Origin: DASQUK01 sp963756425 | GTDB taxonomy: Bacteria; Actinomycetota; Acidimicrobiia; Acidimicrobiales; VFJN01 | Assembly (NCBI GenBank): GCA_963756425.1 | Contig: CAVWNW010000007.1 | Location: 341,105 to 405,104 of the forward strand | DNA: 64,000 nucleotides | Direction: 5' to 3' | Shown: positions 7,783 through 15,196 of the stretch, piece after piece | Position numbering within the stretch: the first letter of the stretch is position 1 | Layout of the letters: the number at the start of each line of letters is the position of its first letter | Made by a program: the position numbers and the translations under genes | Notes under the pieces: generated by a model | What the model saw: only the letters and a program-made list of their open reading frames with translations | The model's database searches: none | What the model was told of the DNA's origin: nothing

Positions 7783-8502
7783 ATGCGTCACACCGTCAAG
7801 GCTGGTGGCGTGAACGAAGCGCGAGGGGAGCGCAAGACGGGGATCCTGTTCGACCTCGACGGCACCCTCATCGACAGCGTCTACCAGCACGTCCTCGCCT
7901 GGCGGGAGGCGCTGGAGTCGGAGGGCATCGACATCCCCGTGTGGAAGATCCACCGCAAGATCGGCATGAGTGGCGGACTCTTCGCTCGCGCGTTGCTACG
8001 TGAGGTCGGTGCACCTATCGGCCCCGACGTGGCCGAGCGCCTCCAGGCCCGGCACCACGACGCCTTCGAGCGCTACCGCGGCGGGGTGCGCCCGCTGCCC
8101 GGCGCCGTCGACCTCCTGGAGCGGCTGACGGCCTACCGGACCCCCTGGGCGGTCGCCACCAGCGGGAGGCTGGGGACCGCCGGGCCCAGCCTGGCGCTGC
8201 TGGGCGTGACCGAGGGGGTACCGATCATCACTCGGGAAGCTGTGGCCCACGCCAAGCCCGATCCCGACCTGTTCCTGGCTGCGGCCGACGCCCTCGGCCT
8301 GGCCATCGAGGACTGTGTCGTCGTCGGCGACAGCGTGTGGGACCTGCTGGCCGCCCGCCGGGCCCGGGCGTTGAGCATCGGCCTCCTATCGGGCGGGTAC
8401 GGCACCGACGAGCTCGAGCGTGCCGGCGCCTTCCGGGTGTACGAGGACCCGGGCGACCTCCTGCGCCACCTCGACGAGGTCGGGATCCGCGAGCTCGAGT
8501 GA
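7783..8502 (+). CDS. HAD family hydrolase (phosphoglycolate phosphatase-like)
   Basis: A haloacid dehalogenase-type phosphatase of up to 239 residues. Motif I is GILFDLDGTLIDS near residue 20, motif II threonine/serine is in WAVATSGR, the motif III lysine is in AHAKPDPDLFL, and motif IV is VVVGDSVWDLLAARRA. An alpha-helical cap lies between motifs I and II (WREALES... HDAFERYRGG). This is the PGP/beta-phosphoglucomutase-like subgroup, which acts on small phosphate esters in the cytoplasm. GTG 7810 would give a shorter protein starting nine residues later and is also possible. The gene diverges from padR and shares its AT-rich promoter. Confidence 0.82.
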   Translation: MRHTVKAGGVNEARGERKTGILFDLDGTLIDSVYQHVLAWREALESEGIDIPVWKIHRKIGMSGGLFARALLREVGAPIGPDVAERLQARHHDAFERYRGGVRPLPGAVDLLERLTAYRTPWAVATSGRLGTAGPSLALLGVTEGVPIITREAVAHAKPDPDLFLAAADALGLAIEDCVVVGDSVWDLLAARRARALSIGLLSGGYGTDELERAGAFRVYEDPGDLLRHLDEVGIRELE

Positions 8503-8542
8503 CCCGCCGATCCGAGGTGGGACCAGTGGGGTAGAGAAGCCG

Positions 8543-8923
8543 CTAGCTCGGATAGCAGCGGAACTCGACGAGCAGCCCGTCGGGGTCGCGGACGTAGATC
8601 GACTGGCCGAGCCCTCGGGCCCCGAAGCGTTCGCCACGGTCCACTACCTCGAGGGCGGGATCGCCCGCCAGGCTGTCGAGCGCGCTCGGCGACACGACGA
8701 AGCAGATGTGGTCGAGGTGGCCGCGATCGGCCCCGGGATTACCCGGGATCAGGTCGATGATCATCGAATCGTCGACCCGCAGCGACGGGAACGGCGCCTC
8801 GTTGTTGCGCCACTCCTCGACCCGTACCCCGGCGAGCCCGGCGTGCCGCCCGTACCACGCGAGCGCCCGCTCGACGTCGGACACGACGAGCACGAAGTGG
8901 TCGAGGGCGAGGGCGGTGGCCAT
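8543..8923 (-). CDS. VOC family (glyoxalase-fold) protein
   Basis: A 126-residue single-module vicinal-oxygen-chelate protein. It starts with LDHFVLVVSDVERALAWYGR, has a metal-ligand candidate histidine there and another in GHLDHICFVV, and ends with the typical YVRDPDGLLVEFRCYP containing the last glutamate ligand. Such proteins are metal-dependent dioxygenases, isomerases or resistance binders; the substrate is unknown. The ATG at 8923 is followed downstream by a convergent HAD gene and it lies 36 bases after the methyltransferase gene of the same strand. Confidence 0.83.
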   Translation of the reverse strand: MATALALDHFVLVVSDVERALAWYGRHAGLAGVRVEEWRNNEAPFPSLRVDDSMIIDLIPGNPGADRGHLDHICFVVSPSALDSLAGDPALEVVDRGERFGARGLGQSIYVRDPDGLLVEFRCYPS

Positions 8924-8959
8924 GGCATCCTCCGGTCCGAGGCGACGCCCGCCAGCTTT

Positions 8960-9754
8960 TCACGCTCGGGCGACCACCTCCCCGTGCACCACCACGAAGA
9001 CGCCGTCGGGCTCGGCGGCCCACTCGCGCCACGAGCCGGCGACGTCGGCCAGCTCGGCCTCGGTGGCGATGCCGTAGTCGACGGCCTGCTCGGCCAGGGC
9101 CGAGGCCGTGATCCGCTCCGCCCAGAGCTCGGCCCACCACGACCGATCGGCGCGGGTGGCGTACGTCCACGTCGACGTTGTGTAGCTGACGCCCGTCAGG
9201 CCCGCCCCGTGCGCCCAGCCCAGCAGGTGGCGGCCGGCGTCGGCGTGGGCCCGGTTGCGCCGCGTGACCTCCAGGTAGATCCCGCGCCACCGCTCGAGTC
9301 CCTCGCTGGCCGGTGCCCACAGCATCGCCGGGTAGTCGCTGTCCCGGACGGCCACGACGCCGCCTGGTCGGGCGAGCCGACCCATGGCGCGCAGCGCACC
9401 CACCGGATCGCTCATGTGTTGGAGGACCTGGTGGGCGTGGACGACGTCGAATGTCCCCGGGTCGAGCTCGTGGAAGTCGCCCACCACCAGGTCCACGGCA
9501 TCGAGTCCGTCGACGCGCGCGGCATGTGCCGCCTCCTCGATCACGTCGGCCGAGAGATCGACACCCACCACCCGTCCTGGCGCCACCCGTCGGGCGAGGT
9601 CGAACGTGATCGTCCCCAGACCACAGCCGACGTCGAGCAGCGACATCCCCCGTTGCAGGTGCGGCAGCAGGTACGCGGCAGAGTTCGCGGCGGTGCGCCA
9701 GCGGTGCGAGCGCAGCACGGAGTCGTGATGGCCGTGGGTGTACACGTTGGGCAT
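8960..9754 (-). CDS. SAM-dependent class I methyltransferase
   Basis: A 264-residue Rossmann-fold methyltransferase. Motif I is LLDVGCGLGTITFDLARRV near residues 40-58, the acidic ribose-binding residue is in VVGVDLSADVI, and motif II is FDVVHAHQVLQHMSDP. The C-terminal third (RSWWAELWAERI... VDYGIATEAELADVAGSWREW) is a helical substrate-binding region. It resembles UbiE/YcgJ-type small-molecule methyltransferases; the acceptor is unknown. ATG 9754 is preferred; a GTG two codons upstream is an alternative. It diverges from the potassium permease gene. Confidence 0.82.
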   Translation of the reverse strand: MPNVYTHGHHDSVLRSHRWRTAANSAAYLLPHLQRGMSLLDVGCGLGTITFDLARRVAPGRVVGVDLSADVIEEAAHAARVDGLDAVDLVVGDFHELDPGTFDVVHAHQVLQHMSDPVGALRAMGRLARPGGVVAVRDSDYPAMLWAPASEGLERWRGIYLEVTRRNRAHADAGRHLLGWAHGAGLTGVSYTTSTWTYATRADRSWWAELWAERITASALAEQAVDYGIATEAELADVAGSWREWAAEPDGVFVVVHGEVVARA

Positions 9755-9862
9755 CACCACCGACGCATAGTGTCACCTGCGGCTCGCCTTAACGCGCGCT
9801 TGTCGCCATCACGCCGATCTTGACGCAGTCGTTAGCGCGCAATTTGGGCGGCCGGAGCGAGC

Positions 9863-12280
9863 GTGTGGTCCGTGTCGGTCGACACCTCACCAGCCTCGCG
9901 CGCTCCGGAAACCACGACGGCGCCACGGCCGACGGCGACCCTGCCGCCGGACTCGCTGTCGTACCGCCTGAAGCGCAAGCTGCTGGGGAAGCCCCTCCAC
10001 AGCGAGGAGCTCGAGCACCAACGCCTCGGCAAGCCCACCGCCCTGGCCGTGTTCGCCTCCGACAACCTGTCGTCGTCGGCCTACGCCACCGAGGAGATCC
10101 TGCACGTCCTGATCCCGGTGGCCGGGGCGGTGGCGTTCTCGCTCGTCGTGCCGGTCACGCTGGCCATGTGCGTGGTCCTGGGGTTCCTGATCCTGTCGTA
10201 CCGGGAGACCATCAAGGAGTATCCCTCCGCCGGCGGTGCCTACCTTGTCACCAAGGACAACTTCGGCTCCACGGCGGCCCAGGTGGCCGGCGCATCGCTG
10301 CTCGTCGACTACATCCTCACCGTGGCGGTGTCGGCGTCGGCCGGCACCGCGGCACTGACGTCGGCAGTCGACGCCTTCGCGCCCTACAGCGTGCCGATCT
10401 CACTGTTCTTCATCGCCCTCATCGCGTGGGGCAACCTGCGCGGCGTCAGGGAGTCCGGCCGGATCTTCGCCATTCCCACGTACTTCTTCATGGTGACGAT
10501 GGCCTTCCTGCTCGGCATTGGGGCGTGGAAGTACCTGGGGGGCGACCTGCCCGACTACTCGGGGGTCGTGAAGGACGGCCAGCTCACCCTCGACGGCGTC
10601 GGGGTGAGCGGCGTCGGGTTCCTGCTCGGCGTCAAGCTCTACGACGTCCTCCACGCGTTCGCCTCCGGCGGCGCCGCGGTGACCGGCGTCGAGGCCATCT
10701 CCAACGGCGTACCCGCCTTCCGCAAGCCCGCGTGGCGCAATGCCCGCCAGACGCTCGTGCTCATGGGCACGGGCCTGGGGGTCATGTTCCTCGGCCTGTC
10801 GGCGCTGGCCGCCAAGATGGAGGTCCGCCCGTTCGAGACCGGCACGCCCACGGTCATCTCCCAGATCGGCAAGGGCGTGTTCGGCGGCGGTCCCGCGGGC
10901 GATCTGCTCTACTACGCGCTCCAGGCCGGCACGATGCTGATCCTGATCATGGCGGCCAACACCGGCTTCGCAGACTTCCCGAGGCTGGCGAGCTTCCAGG
11001 CGGGCGACAGCTTCCTGCCGCGCCAGCTGACGAAGCGGGGCCACCGGCTGGTCTACTCCAACGGCATCATCGCCCTGGCGGGCGCGGCCATGGCGCTCGT
11101 GATCATCACCGGGGCCGAGGTCACCCGGCTGATCCCGCTCTACGCCATCGGCGTGTTCACCGGCTTCACGCTGTCGCAGTCCGGCATGACCAAGCACCAC
11201 TGGCGCAAGCGCGAGCCGGGCTGGCGCAAGGGGATCGTCGTCAACGGGTTCGGCGCACTCCTGTCGGGCCTGGTCACGGTGATCGTCGCCGTGACCAAGT
11301 TCCAGGACGGTGCGTGGGCGATCCTCATCATCCTCCCGCTGCTGGTCGTCGTGTTCCTGCGGCTCAACCGGCAGTACGTGCGGGAGGCCGGCCAGCTCGA
11401 GGCGGACGTCCCGGCGGCCGCCAAGGCCCCCATCCTCCGCCGCCACGTGGTCATGGTCTTCGTCGACCGGCTCGACCTGGCCGCGGCCCGGGCCATCCAG
11501 TACGCGCGCACTCTCACGCCCGACGAGCTGCGGGCCGTCCACTTCGTGCTCGACGACGAGGCCGCCCGGCACCTGGCCGACGAGTGGACCCGGCTCGGGC
11601 TTCATCGAGTGCAACTCGAGCTGGTCGAGTGCCCCGACCGGCGGCTCACGCGCTGCGCCGTGGAGACGGTTGCCCGCGAGGTCGCCGACGGCGAGACCGA
11701 GGTCAGCGTCCTCCTGCCCGACCGCAAGTTCAACGGCCTGTGGCACCGGATCCTGCACGATCGGACGGCGGACGCAATCGCCGAACAGGTGTCCCGGCTG
11801 CCGCACGCCAACGTCACCACCGTGCCCTTCCACTTCGACGTCGACGACGACGCCCGCGTATCACTGTCGGCGATTGTCGGGGCCGGCGACAACGTGTCCG
11901 CCACGACGGCAGGCCTTCGGCCGGAGGAGGGGCGAGCGGCGGCGGACATGCCGTTACCGGTCCTGCCGCTCGGGGGCGACGGTGGCGATGGCCCGGGCCG
12001 CTACGAGGTCCCCGGTGCCACCCCCATCGCCGAGGTGCGGTACCGCGACCGCGTCCGGATCGCCGGGCGCATACGGTCCGTGCGGGTCGCCCCCCAGCAC
12101 GACGCCCCGGTGCTCGAGCTGATCCTCGATGACGGCAGCGCCGCCATCTCGGTGGTGTTCCTCGGCCGGCGGGGCCTCGCCGGCGTCGGCGTGGGGGCGC
12201 ACATGGTCGTCGAGGGCACGGTCGGGCTGCACCGCAACCGCCTCGCGCTGCTCAACCCCTCCTACGAGCTGCGCCTATAA
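9863..12280 (+). CDS. KimA-like APC potassium permease with C-terminal OB-fold
   Basis: An 805-residue protein whose first 700 residues match the KimA (YdaO) family of proton-coupled potassium importers end to end. Family hallmarks are LSSSAYATEEIL after residue 70, YPSAGGAYLVTKDNFG, SLLVDYILTVAVSASAGT, TGVEAISNGVPAF and ANTGFADFPRLASF, covering twelve helices to about residue 515. A universal-stress-like cytosolic domain follows (HVVMVFVDRLDLA to LLPDRKFNGLWHRILHDR and VPFHF), the place where c-di-AMP binds in Bacillus KimA. Residues 715-805 add an OB-fold of the nucleic-acid-binding type (RDRVRIAGRIRSVRV...HMVVEGTVGLHRNRLALLNP) that KimA proteins lack. GTG 9863 has GGAG upstream. The fusion is discussed in the findings. 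Confidence 0.85.
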   Translation: MWSVSVDTSPASRAPETTTAPRPTATLPPDSLSYRLKRKLLGKPLHSEELEHQRLGKPTALAVFASDNLSSSAYATEEILHVLIPVAGAVAFSLVVPVTLAMCVVLGFLILSYRETIKEYPSAGGAYLVTKDNFGSTAAQVAGASLLVDYILTVAVSASAGTAALTSAVDAFAPYSVPISLFFIALIAWGNLRGVRESGRIFAIPTYFFMVTMAFLLGIGAWKYLGGDLPDYSGVVKDGQLTLDGVGVSGVGFLLGVKLYDVLHAFASGGAAVTGVEAISNGVPAFRKPAWRNARQTLVLMGTGLGVMFLGLSALAAKMEVRPFETGTPTVISQIGKGVFGGGPAGDLLYYALQAGTMLILIMAANTGFADFPRLASFQAGDSFLPRQLTKRGHRLVYSNGIIALAGAAMALVIITGAEVTRLIPLYAIGVFTGFTLSQSGMTKHHWRKREPGWRKGIVVNGFGALLSGLVTVIVAVTKFQDGAWAILIILPLLVVVFLRLNRQYVREAGQLEADVPAAAKAPILRRHVVMVFVDRLDLAAARAIQYARTLTPDELRAVHFVLDDEAARHLADEWTRLGLHRVQLELVECPDRRLTRCAVETVAREVADGETEVSVLLPDRKFNGLWHRILHDRTADAIAEQVSRLPHANVTTVPFHFDVDDDARVSLSAIVGAGDNVSATTAGLRPEEGRAAADMPLPVLPLGGDGGDGPGRYEVPGATPIAEVRYRDRVRIAGRIRSVRVAPQHDAPVLELILDDGSAAISVVFLGRRGLAGVGVGAHMVVEGTVGLHRNRLALLNPSYELRL

Positions 12281-12310
12281 ACCCGTTCGTGCCGGCGGGC
12301 CTGCCGTCCG

Positions 12311-12739
12311 TCACCCCGCCAGCGACGCGTCCAGCTGGATGTCGACCCCGGCGAGCGCCTTCGAGACCGGGCAGTTGGCCTTGGCGGTCTCGGCCTGCTC
12401 TTGGAAGGCGGCCGCGTCGATGCCCGGCACGTCTGCCGACGTGGTGAGGTCGATGCGGCTGATCCGGAACCCGCCGTCGCCCGGCTCCAGGTGGACCTTG
12501 GCCGTGGTCTCCACCGACCTCGGCGTGAAGCCGGCCCCTTCCAGCCCGGCGGACAGGGCCATCGAGAAGCAGCCGGCGTGCGCGGCGCCGATCAGTTCCT
12601 CGGGGTTGGTCCCCGTGCCCTCCTCGAACCGGGACGAGAACGAGTACTGGCCCTCGAAGGCCCCGCTTCCCAGGCGCATGGTGCCGTTGCCATCGCGGAG
12701 CCCGCCTTGCCAGCGGGCGGTGGCGGTGCGTGCGGGCAT
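12311..12739 (-). CDS. osmC: OsmC family peroxiredoxin
   Basis: A 142-residue OsmC/Ohr-fold thiol peroxidase. It has the OsmC-type region TNPEELIGAAHAGCFSMALS with the peroxidatic cysteine near residue 54 and the resolving cysteine in ETAKANCPVSKAL near residue 125. It reduces organic hydroperoxides in the cytoplasm. ATG 12739 has a GGAGG ribosome-binding site; the open frame running on to 14821 is an antisense shadow. Length and both cysteines fit OsmC better than Ohr. It diverges from the four-helix membrane protein gene and has its own TAACGT -10 box. Confidence 0.88.
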   Translation of the reverse strand: MPARTATARWQGGLRDGNGTMRLGSGAFEGQYSFSSRFEEGTGTNPEELIGAAHAGCFSMALSAGLEGAGFTPRSVETTAKVHLEPGDGGFRISRIDLTTSADVPGIDAAAFQEQAETAKANCPVSKALAGVDIQLDASLAG

Positions 12740-12782
12740 CTCGTGCCTCCCAATGTCGTCGATGGAGCCCGCCCTCGGCTGC

Positions 12783-12788
12783 ACGTTA
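12783..12788 (-). promoter_or_regulatory. -10 box for osmC
   Basis: TAACGT on the minus strand about 44 bases before the osmC ATG, only a few bases away from the divergent TACGCT box at 12794-12799. Confidence 0.4.
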
Positions 12789-12793
12789 GGTCC

Positions 12794-12799
12794 TACGCT
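12794..12799 (+). promoter_or_regulatory. -10 box, leaderless type, for the four-helix membrane protein
   Basis: TACGCT followed by six bases and the GTG at 12806, so transcript and coding region should start together. Confidence 0.5.
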
Positions 12800-12805
12800 C
12801 GGGCG

Positions 12806-13489
12806 GTGACCGATGCCGACACCGACGCCGACACCGGTCCGGGCGAACCGGACGGCCGGAGCGAGCCGCTCGTCAGCGCCGAGTCGCTCGCCGGCCTCAC
12901 GCGGGCGCTGGGCTGGCTGCTGGTCATCGGCGGTGCGGGCCTGGCGGCCACCGGCGTGCCGCTCATCTTCCTCTACCGGCCCGATGATCCGGTCACCGGC
13001 GACCGGGCGGACCTCTGGTGGCTGCGCGGGGCGCACAGCGTCACGTCGATGCTGTTCATCGGGGCGGCGGCGGGCATCGTGGCCGTGCTGGCGGTGGCGT
13101 TCGTCCGACGCCTGCCCGTCCCGCCCGGGTGGTTCGTGGGTCTCGCGGCGCTGCTGGTCGCGCTCCTGGGACTGATGTCGGGCCAGCTCATCGCCTGGGA
13201 TCGGCTGGTGTCGGAGCCGTTCGCAGACGACTCGGACGCCCGGGGGATCGTGGATGCGCTGTCGGACGACGTCCGCTCCATAGTGGTCGACGGCGCCGGG
13301 GTCTCCCGGGGCGCATACGCCGCCTGGGCCGGCGTGCACGTGGTGGCCGTGCCGTTGCTGGCGCTCGGCCTGGCGGGGATCGTCCGCCGTCGGGCGCGCC
13401 GACCGGCCCCGGACGAACCGCCGCCGGAGGCCGAAGGTCCCGGCGAGCGGGCAACGCCGGGTCTCGAGCCCCGCACGGAGCTCCGGTAG
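12806..13489 (+). CDS. Four-helix membrane protein, possibly cytochrome b-like
   Basis: A 227-residue membrane protein I cannot assign to a named family. Four hydrophobic helices span roughly residues 35-55, 78-100, 108-130 and 178-195; the first 30 residues are an Asp/Thr-rich cytoplasmic head and the C-terminal 35 residues a charged Pro/Glu/Arg tail. His77 (LRGAHSVTSML) at the start of helix 2 and His178 (AGVHVVAVPLL) in helix 4 could ligate heme, a pattern seen in small b-type cytochromes, but this is inference. GTG 12806 fits the leaderless promoter. It precedes a DUF2330 and a cupredoxin gene, both exported, suggesting a respiratory or envelope role. Confidence 0.6.
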   Translation: MTDADTDADTGPGEPDGRSEPLVSAESLAGLTRALGWLLVIGGAGLAATGVPLIFLYRPDDPVTGDRADLWWLRGAHSVTSMLFIGAAAGIVAVLAVAFVRRLPVPPGWFVGLAALLVALLGLMSGQLIAWDRLVSEPFADDSDARGIVDALSDDVRSIVVDGAGVSRGAYAAWAGVHVVAVPLLALGLAGIVRRRARRPAPDEPPPEAEGPGERATPGLEPRTELR

Positions 13490-13564
13490 CGGGAACCGCA
13501 GCGACGGTCGTCGACGTCCTACCCCCCGAGATCCGTACGAGGGCAATCGGACCGGGAGGCGACG

Positions 13565-14623
13565 ATGCGGAGACGGATGGTGGTTGTGGGGGCGCTGGCC
13601 GCCGTGCCGGTGGCGATGCTGGGCACGGACCCGGCCGGCGCATGCGGTGGACTGGTGGGGGAGAACGGCACGATCGAGCTGGTCCGCACCACGACGCTGG
13701 CCGCCTACAGCGGCGGCGTCGAACGCTACGTGACGGCCTTCCAGTTCACCGGCGAGGGCGAGGAGGTCGGGTCGATCGTCCCCCTGCCCGACGTGCCCAC
13801 CAAGGTGGAGCGGGGTGGCGACTGGACCCTGCAGCGGCTGGCCCAGGAGGTGGCGCCGCCGGTCGCGGAGGGTCTCGCCGCAGCGTCCGCAGCCGAAGAT
13901 GCTGGTGGCGCCGAGGTCATCCTCGAGGCCCAGATCGACGCCCTCGACATCACCGTGCTCAAGGGCGGCGGCGACGAGGTGGGCGAATGGGCCGTCGACA
14001 ACGGGTTCCTGCTCACCCCCGACGCGCCGGAGGTACTCGACTACTACGCCGAACGGAGCCCCGTGTTCATGGCCGCCCGCTTCGACGCCCAGCGGGCGCA
14101 GGCGCTCGGCCAGGGCGCGGGCGACAGCACGCCGATCATGGCCACCATCCCGACCGACGACCCGTGGGTCCCGGTCCGGATCCTCGGGTTGGGACTGGAC
14201 GGCGCCCAGAACGTGGAGGCCGACGTGTTCCTGTTGACCGACGACGAGCCCGAGCTGCTCGCTGGAGGCGCGGGGCTCACCCTCGACCGGAGCGAGCACG
14301 CGACCGACCTGCTGCTGTCGGACCTCCGCTCCGACGTGGGCATGGAGTGGGTCCCGGACGACATGTGGCTGTCGTACCTGAAGCTGGACGCCCCGGCGGC
14401 CGACCTCGACTACGACCTGGCCGTCTCGGCCACCCCGGGCGTCACGCCGTCGCTGGTCGACACCGGGGTGCCCGAGCCCGAGGCCATGCCGGTGGGATCG
14501 GGGGGCTCGGGCGTGGCGTGGTGGCCACTGGCGGCGGGGGGTGCGGCCGGCGCCGCTGTCCTCAGCGTCGGATGGCTCCGGTGGAGGCGGGACCGGCTGG
14601 AGTCGGGCCCGGACTGGACATGA
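13565..14623 (+). CDS. DUF2330 family secreted, membrane-anchored protein
   Basis: A 352-residue exported protein. A signal peptide (MRRRMVVVGALAAVPVAML) is followed by the Ala-Cys-Gly-Gly start typical of DUF2330 domains, which covers most of the chain. The end is a surface-anchor layout: Gly/Ser linker, hydrophobic helix (WWPLAAGGAAGAAVLSVGWL), and an Arg-rich cytoplasmic stop. No LPXTG is visible, so it is a plain C-terminal anchor. The biochemical role of DUF2330 is unknown. ATG 13565 follows a GGGAGG site. Its TGA overlaps the ATG of the cupredoxin gene (ATGA), so the two are translationally coupled and probably work together outside the membrane. Confidence 0.78.
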   Translation: MRRRMVVVGALAAVPVAMLGTDPAGACGGLVGENGTIELVRTTTLAAYSGGVERYVTAFQFTGEGEEVGSIVPLPDVPTKVERGGDWTLQRLAQEVAPPVAEGLAAASAAEDAGGAEVILEAQIDALDITVLKGGGDEVGEWAVDNGFLLTPDAPEVLDYYAERSPVFMAARFDAQRAQALGQGAGDSTPIMATIPTDDPWVPVRILGLGLDGAQNVEADVFLLTDDEPELLAGGAGLTLDRSEHATDLLLSDLRSDVGMEWVPDDMWLSYLKLDAPAADLDYDLAVSATPGVTPSLVDTGVPEPEAMPVGSGGSGVAWWPLAAGGAAGAAVLSVGWLRWRRDRLESGPDWT

Positions 14624-15171
14624 GCACCGTGGATGCCTCGGTCGGCGTGCGGCAGAGCGCCGATGCGCCGGGGCGGTCCGCCGGGACCGCCCCGGCCGCC
14701 CCGGGCCGGCCGCGGCGCCGGCGGTGGCCCTGGCTGGCGGCCAGTGCGGCCGTCGCGGCCGGCGTCGCGACCGCCGGCTTCGCGGTGGCCGCCGCCGGGA
14801 CGAACGATCCACCGGACCCACTGGGTCCGGGTGACGTGACCGTCGAGCTCCGTGTCGAGCACTCGTTGTTCGAGCACACCGAGCTACGGGTGGTCGAGGG
14901 CACGCGACTCAGGTTCGTCGTCGACAACGACGACCCGATCAACCACGAGCTGATCGTGGGTGGGCCCGACGTCCACGCCCGGCACGCGCGCGGCACCGAG
15001 CCCCGGCACCCATCGATCCCCGGGGAGGTGTCGGTGGGCCCCAACGAGGTGGGGGTGACGACCCTGCGGTTCGACGAGCCCGGCATCTACGAGTTCGCGT
15101 GCCACCTGCCCGGGCACTACGAGTACGGCATGCACGGCGTCGTGGAGGTCGTCCCGGCGGCCAGCGCCTGA
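14620..15171 (+). CDS. Membrane-anchored cupredoxin (type 1 copper protein)
   Basis: A 183-residue protein with a cytoplasmic Arg/Pro-rich head, one membrane helix (WLAASAAVAAGVATAGFAVA, about residues 35-58) and an extracellular cupredoxin domain. The copper ligands of a type 1 site are all present in canonical spacing: His109 (NHELIVGG), Cys161 and His166 (FACHLPGHYEYGM) and Met171. Such domains carry electrons or bind copper outside the cell. Its start overlaps the DUF2330 stop by four bases. The partner is not evident, though the upstream four-helix protein could be a membrane redox component. Confidence 0.82.
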   Translation: MSTVDASVGVRQSADAPGRSAGTAPAAPGRPRRRRWPWLAASAAVAAGVATAGFAVAAAGTNDPPDPLGPGDVTVELRVEHSLFEHTELRVVEGTRLRFVVDNDDPINHELIVGGPDVHARHARGTEPRHPSIPGEVSVGPNEVGVTTLRFDEPGIYEFACHLPGHYEYGMHGVVEVVPAASA

Positions 15172-15183
15172 GCGAGAGCCCAC

Positions 15184-15189
15184 TACCGT
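15184..15189 (+). promoter_or_regulatory. -10 box, leaderless type, for acetoacetyl-CoA synthetase
   Basis: TACCGT followed by seven bases and GTG 15197, which supports that start over GTG 15188 lying inside the box. Confidence 0.5.
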
Positions 15190-15196
15190 GGCCCGC

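Noticed and set aside
12311..14821. Open frame of 836 codons on the minus strand
   Set aside because: Only its last 142 codons (osmC) are coding; the rest is antisense to the four-helix and DUF2330 genes and is Arg/Pro/His-rich, a normal shadow in very GC-rich DNA.
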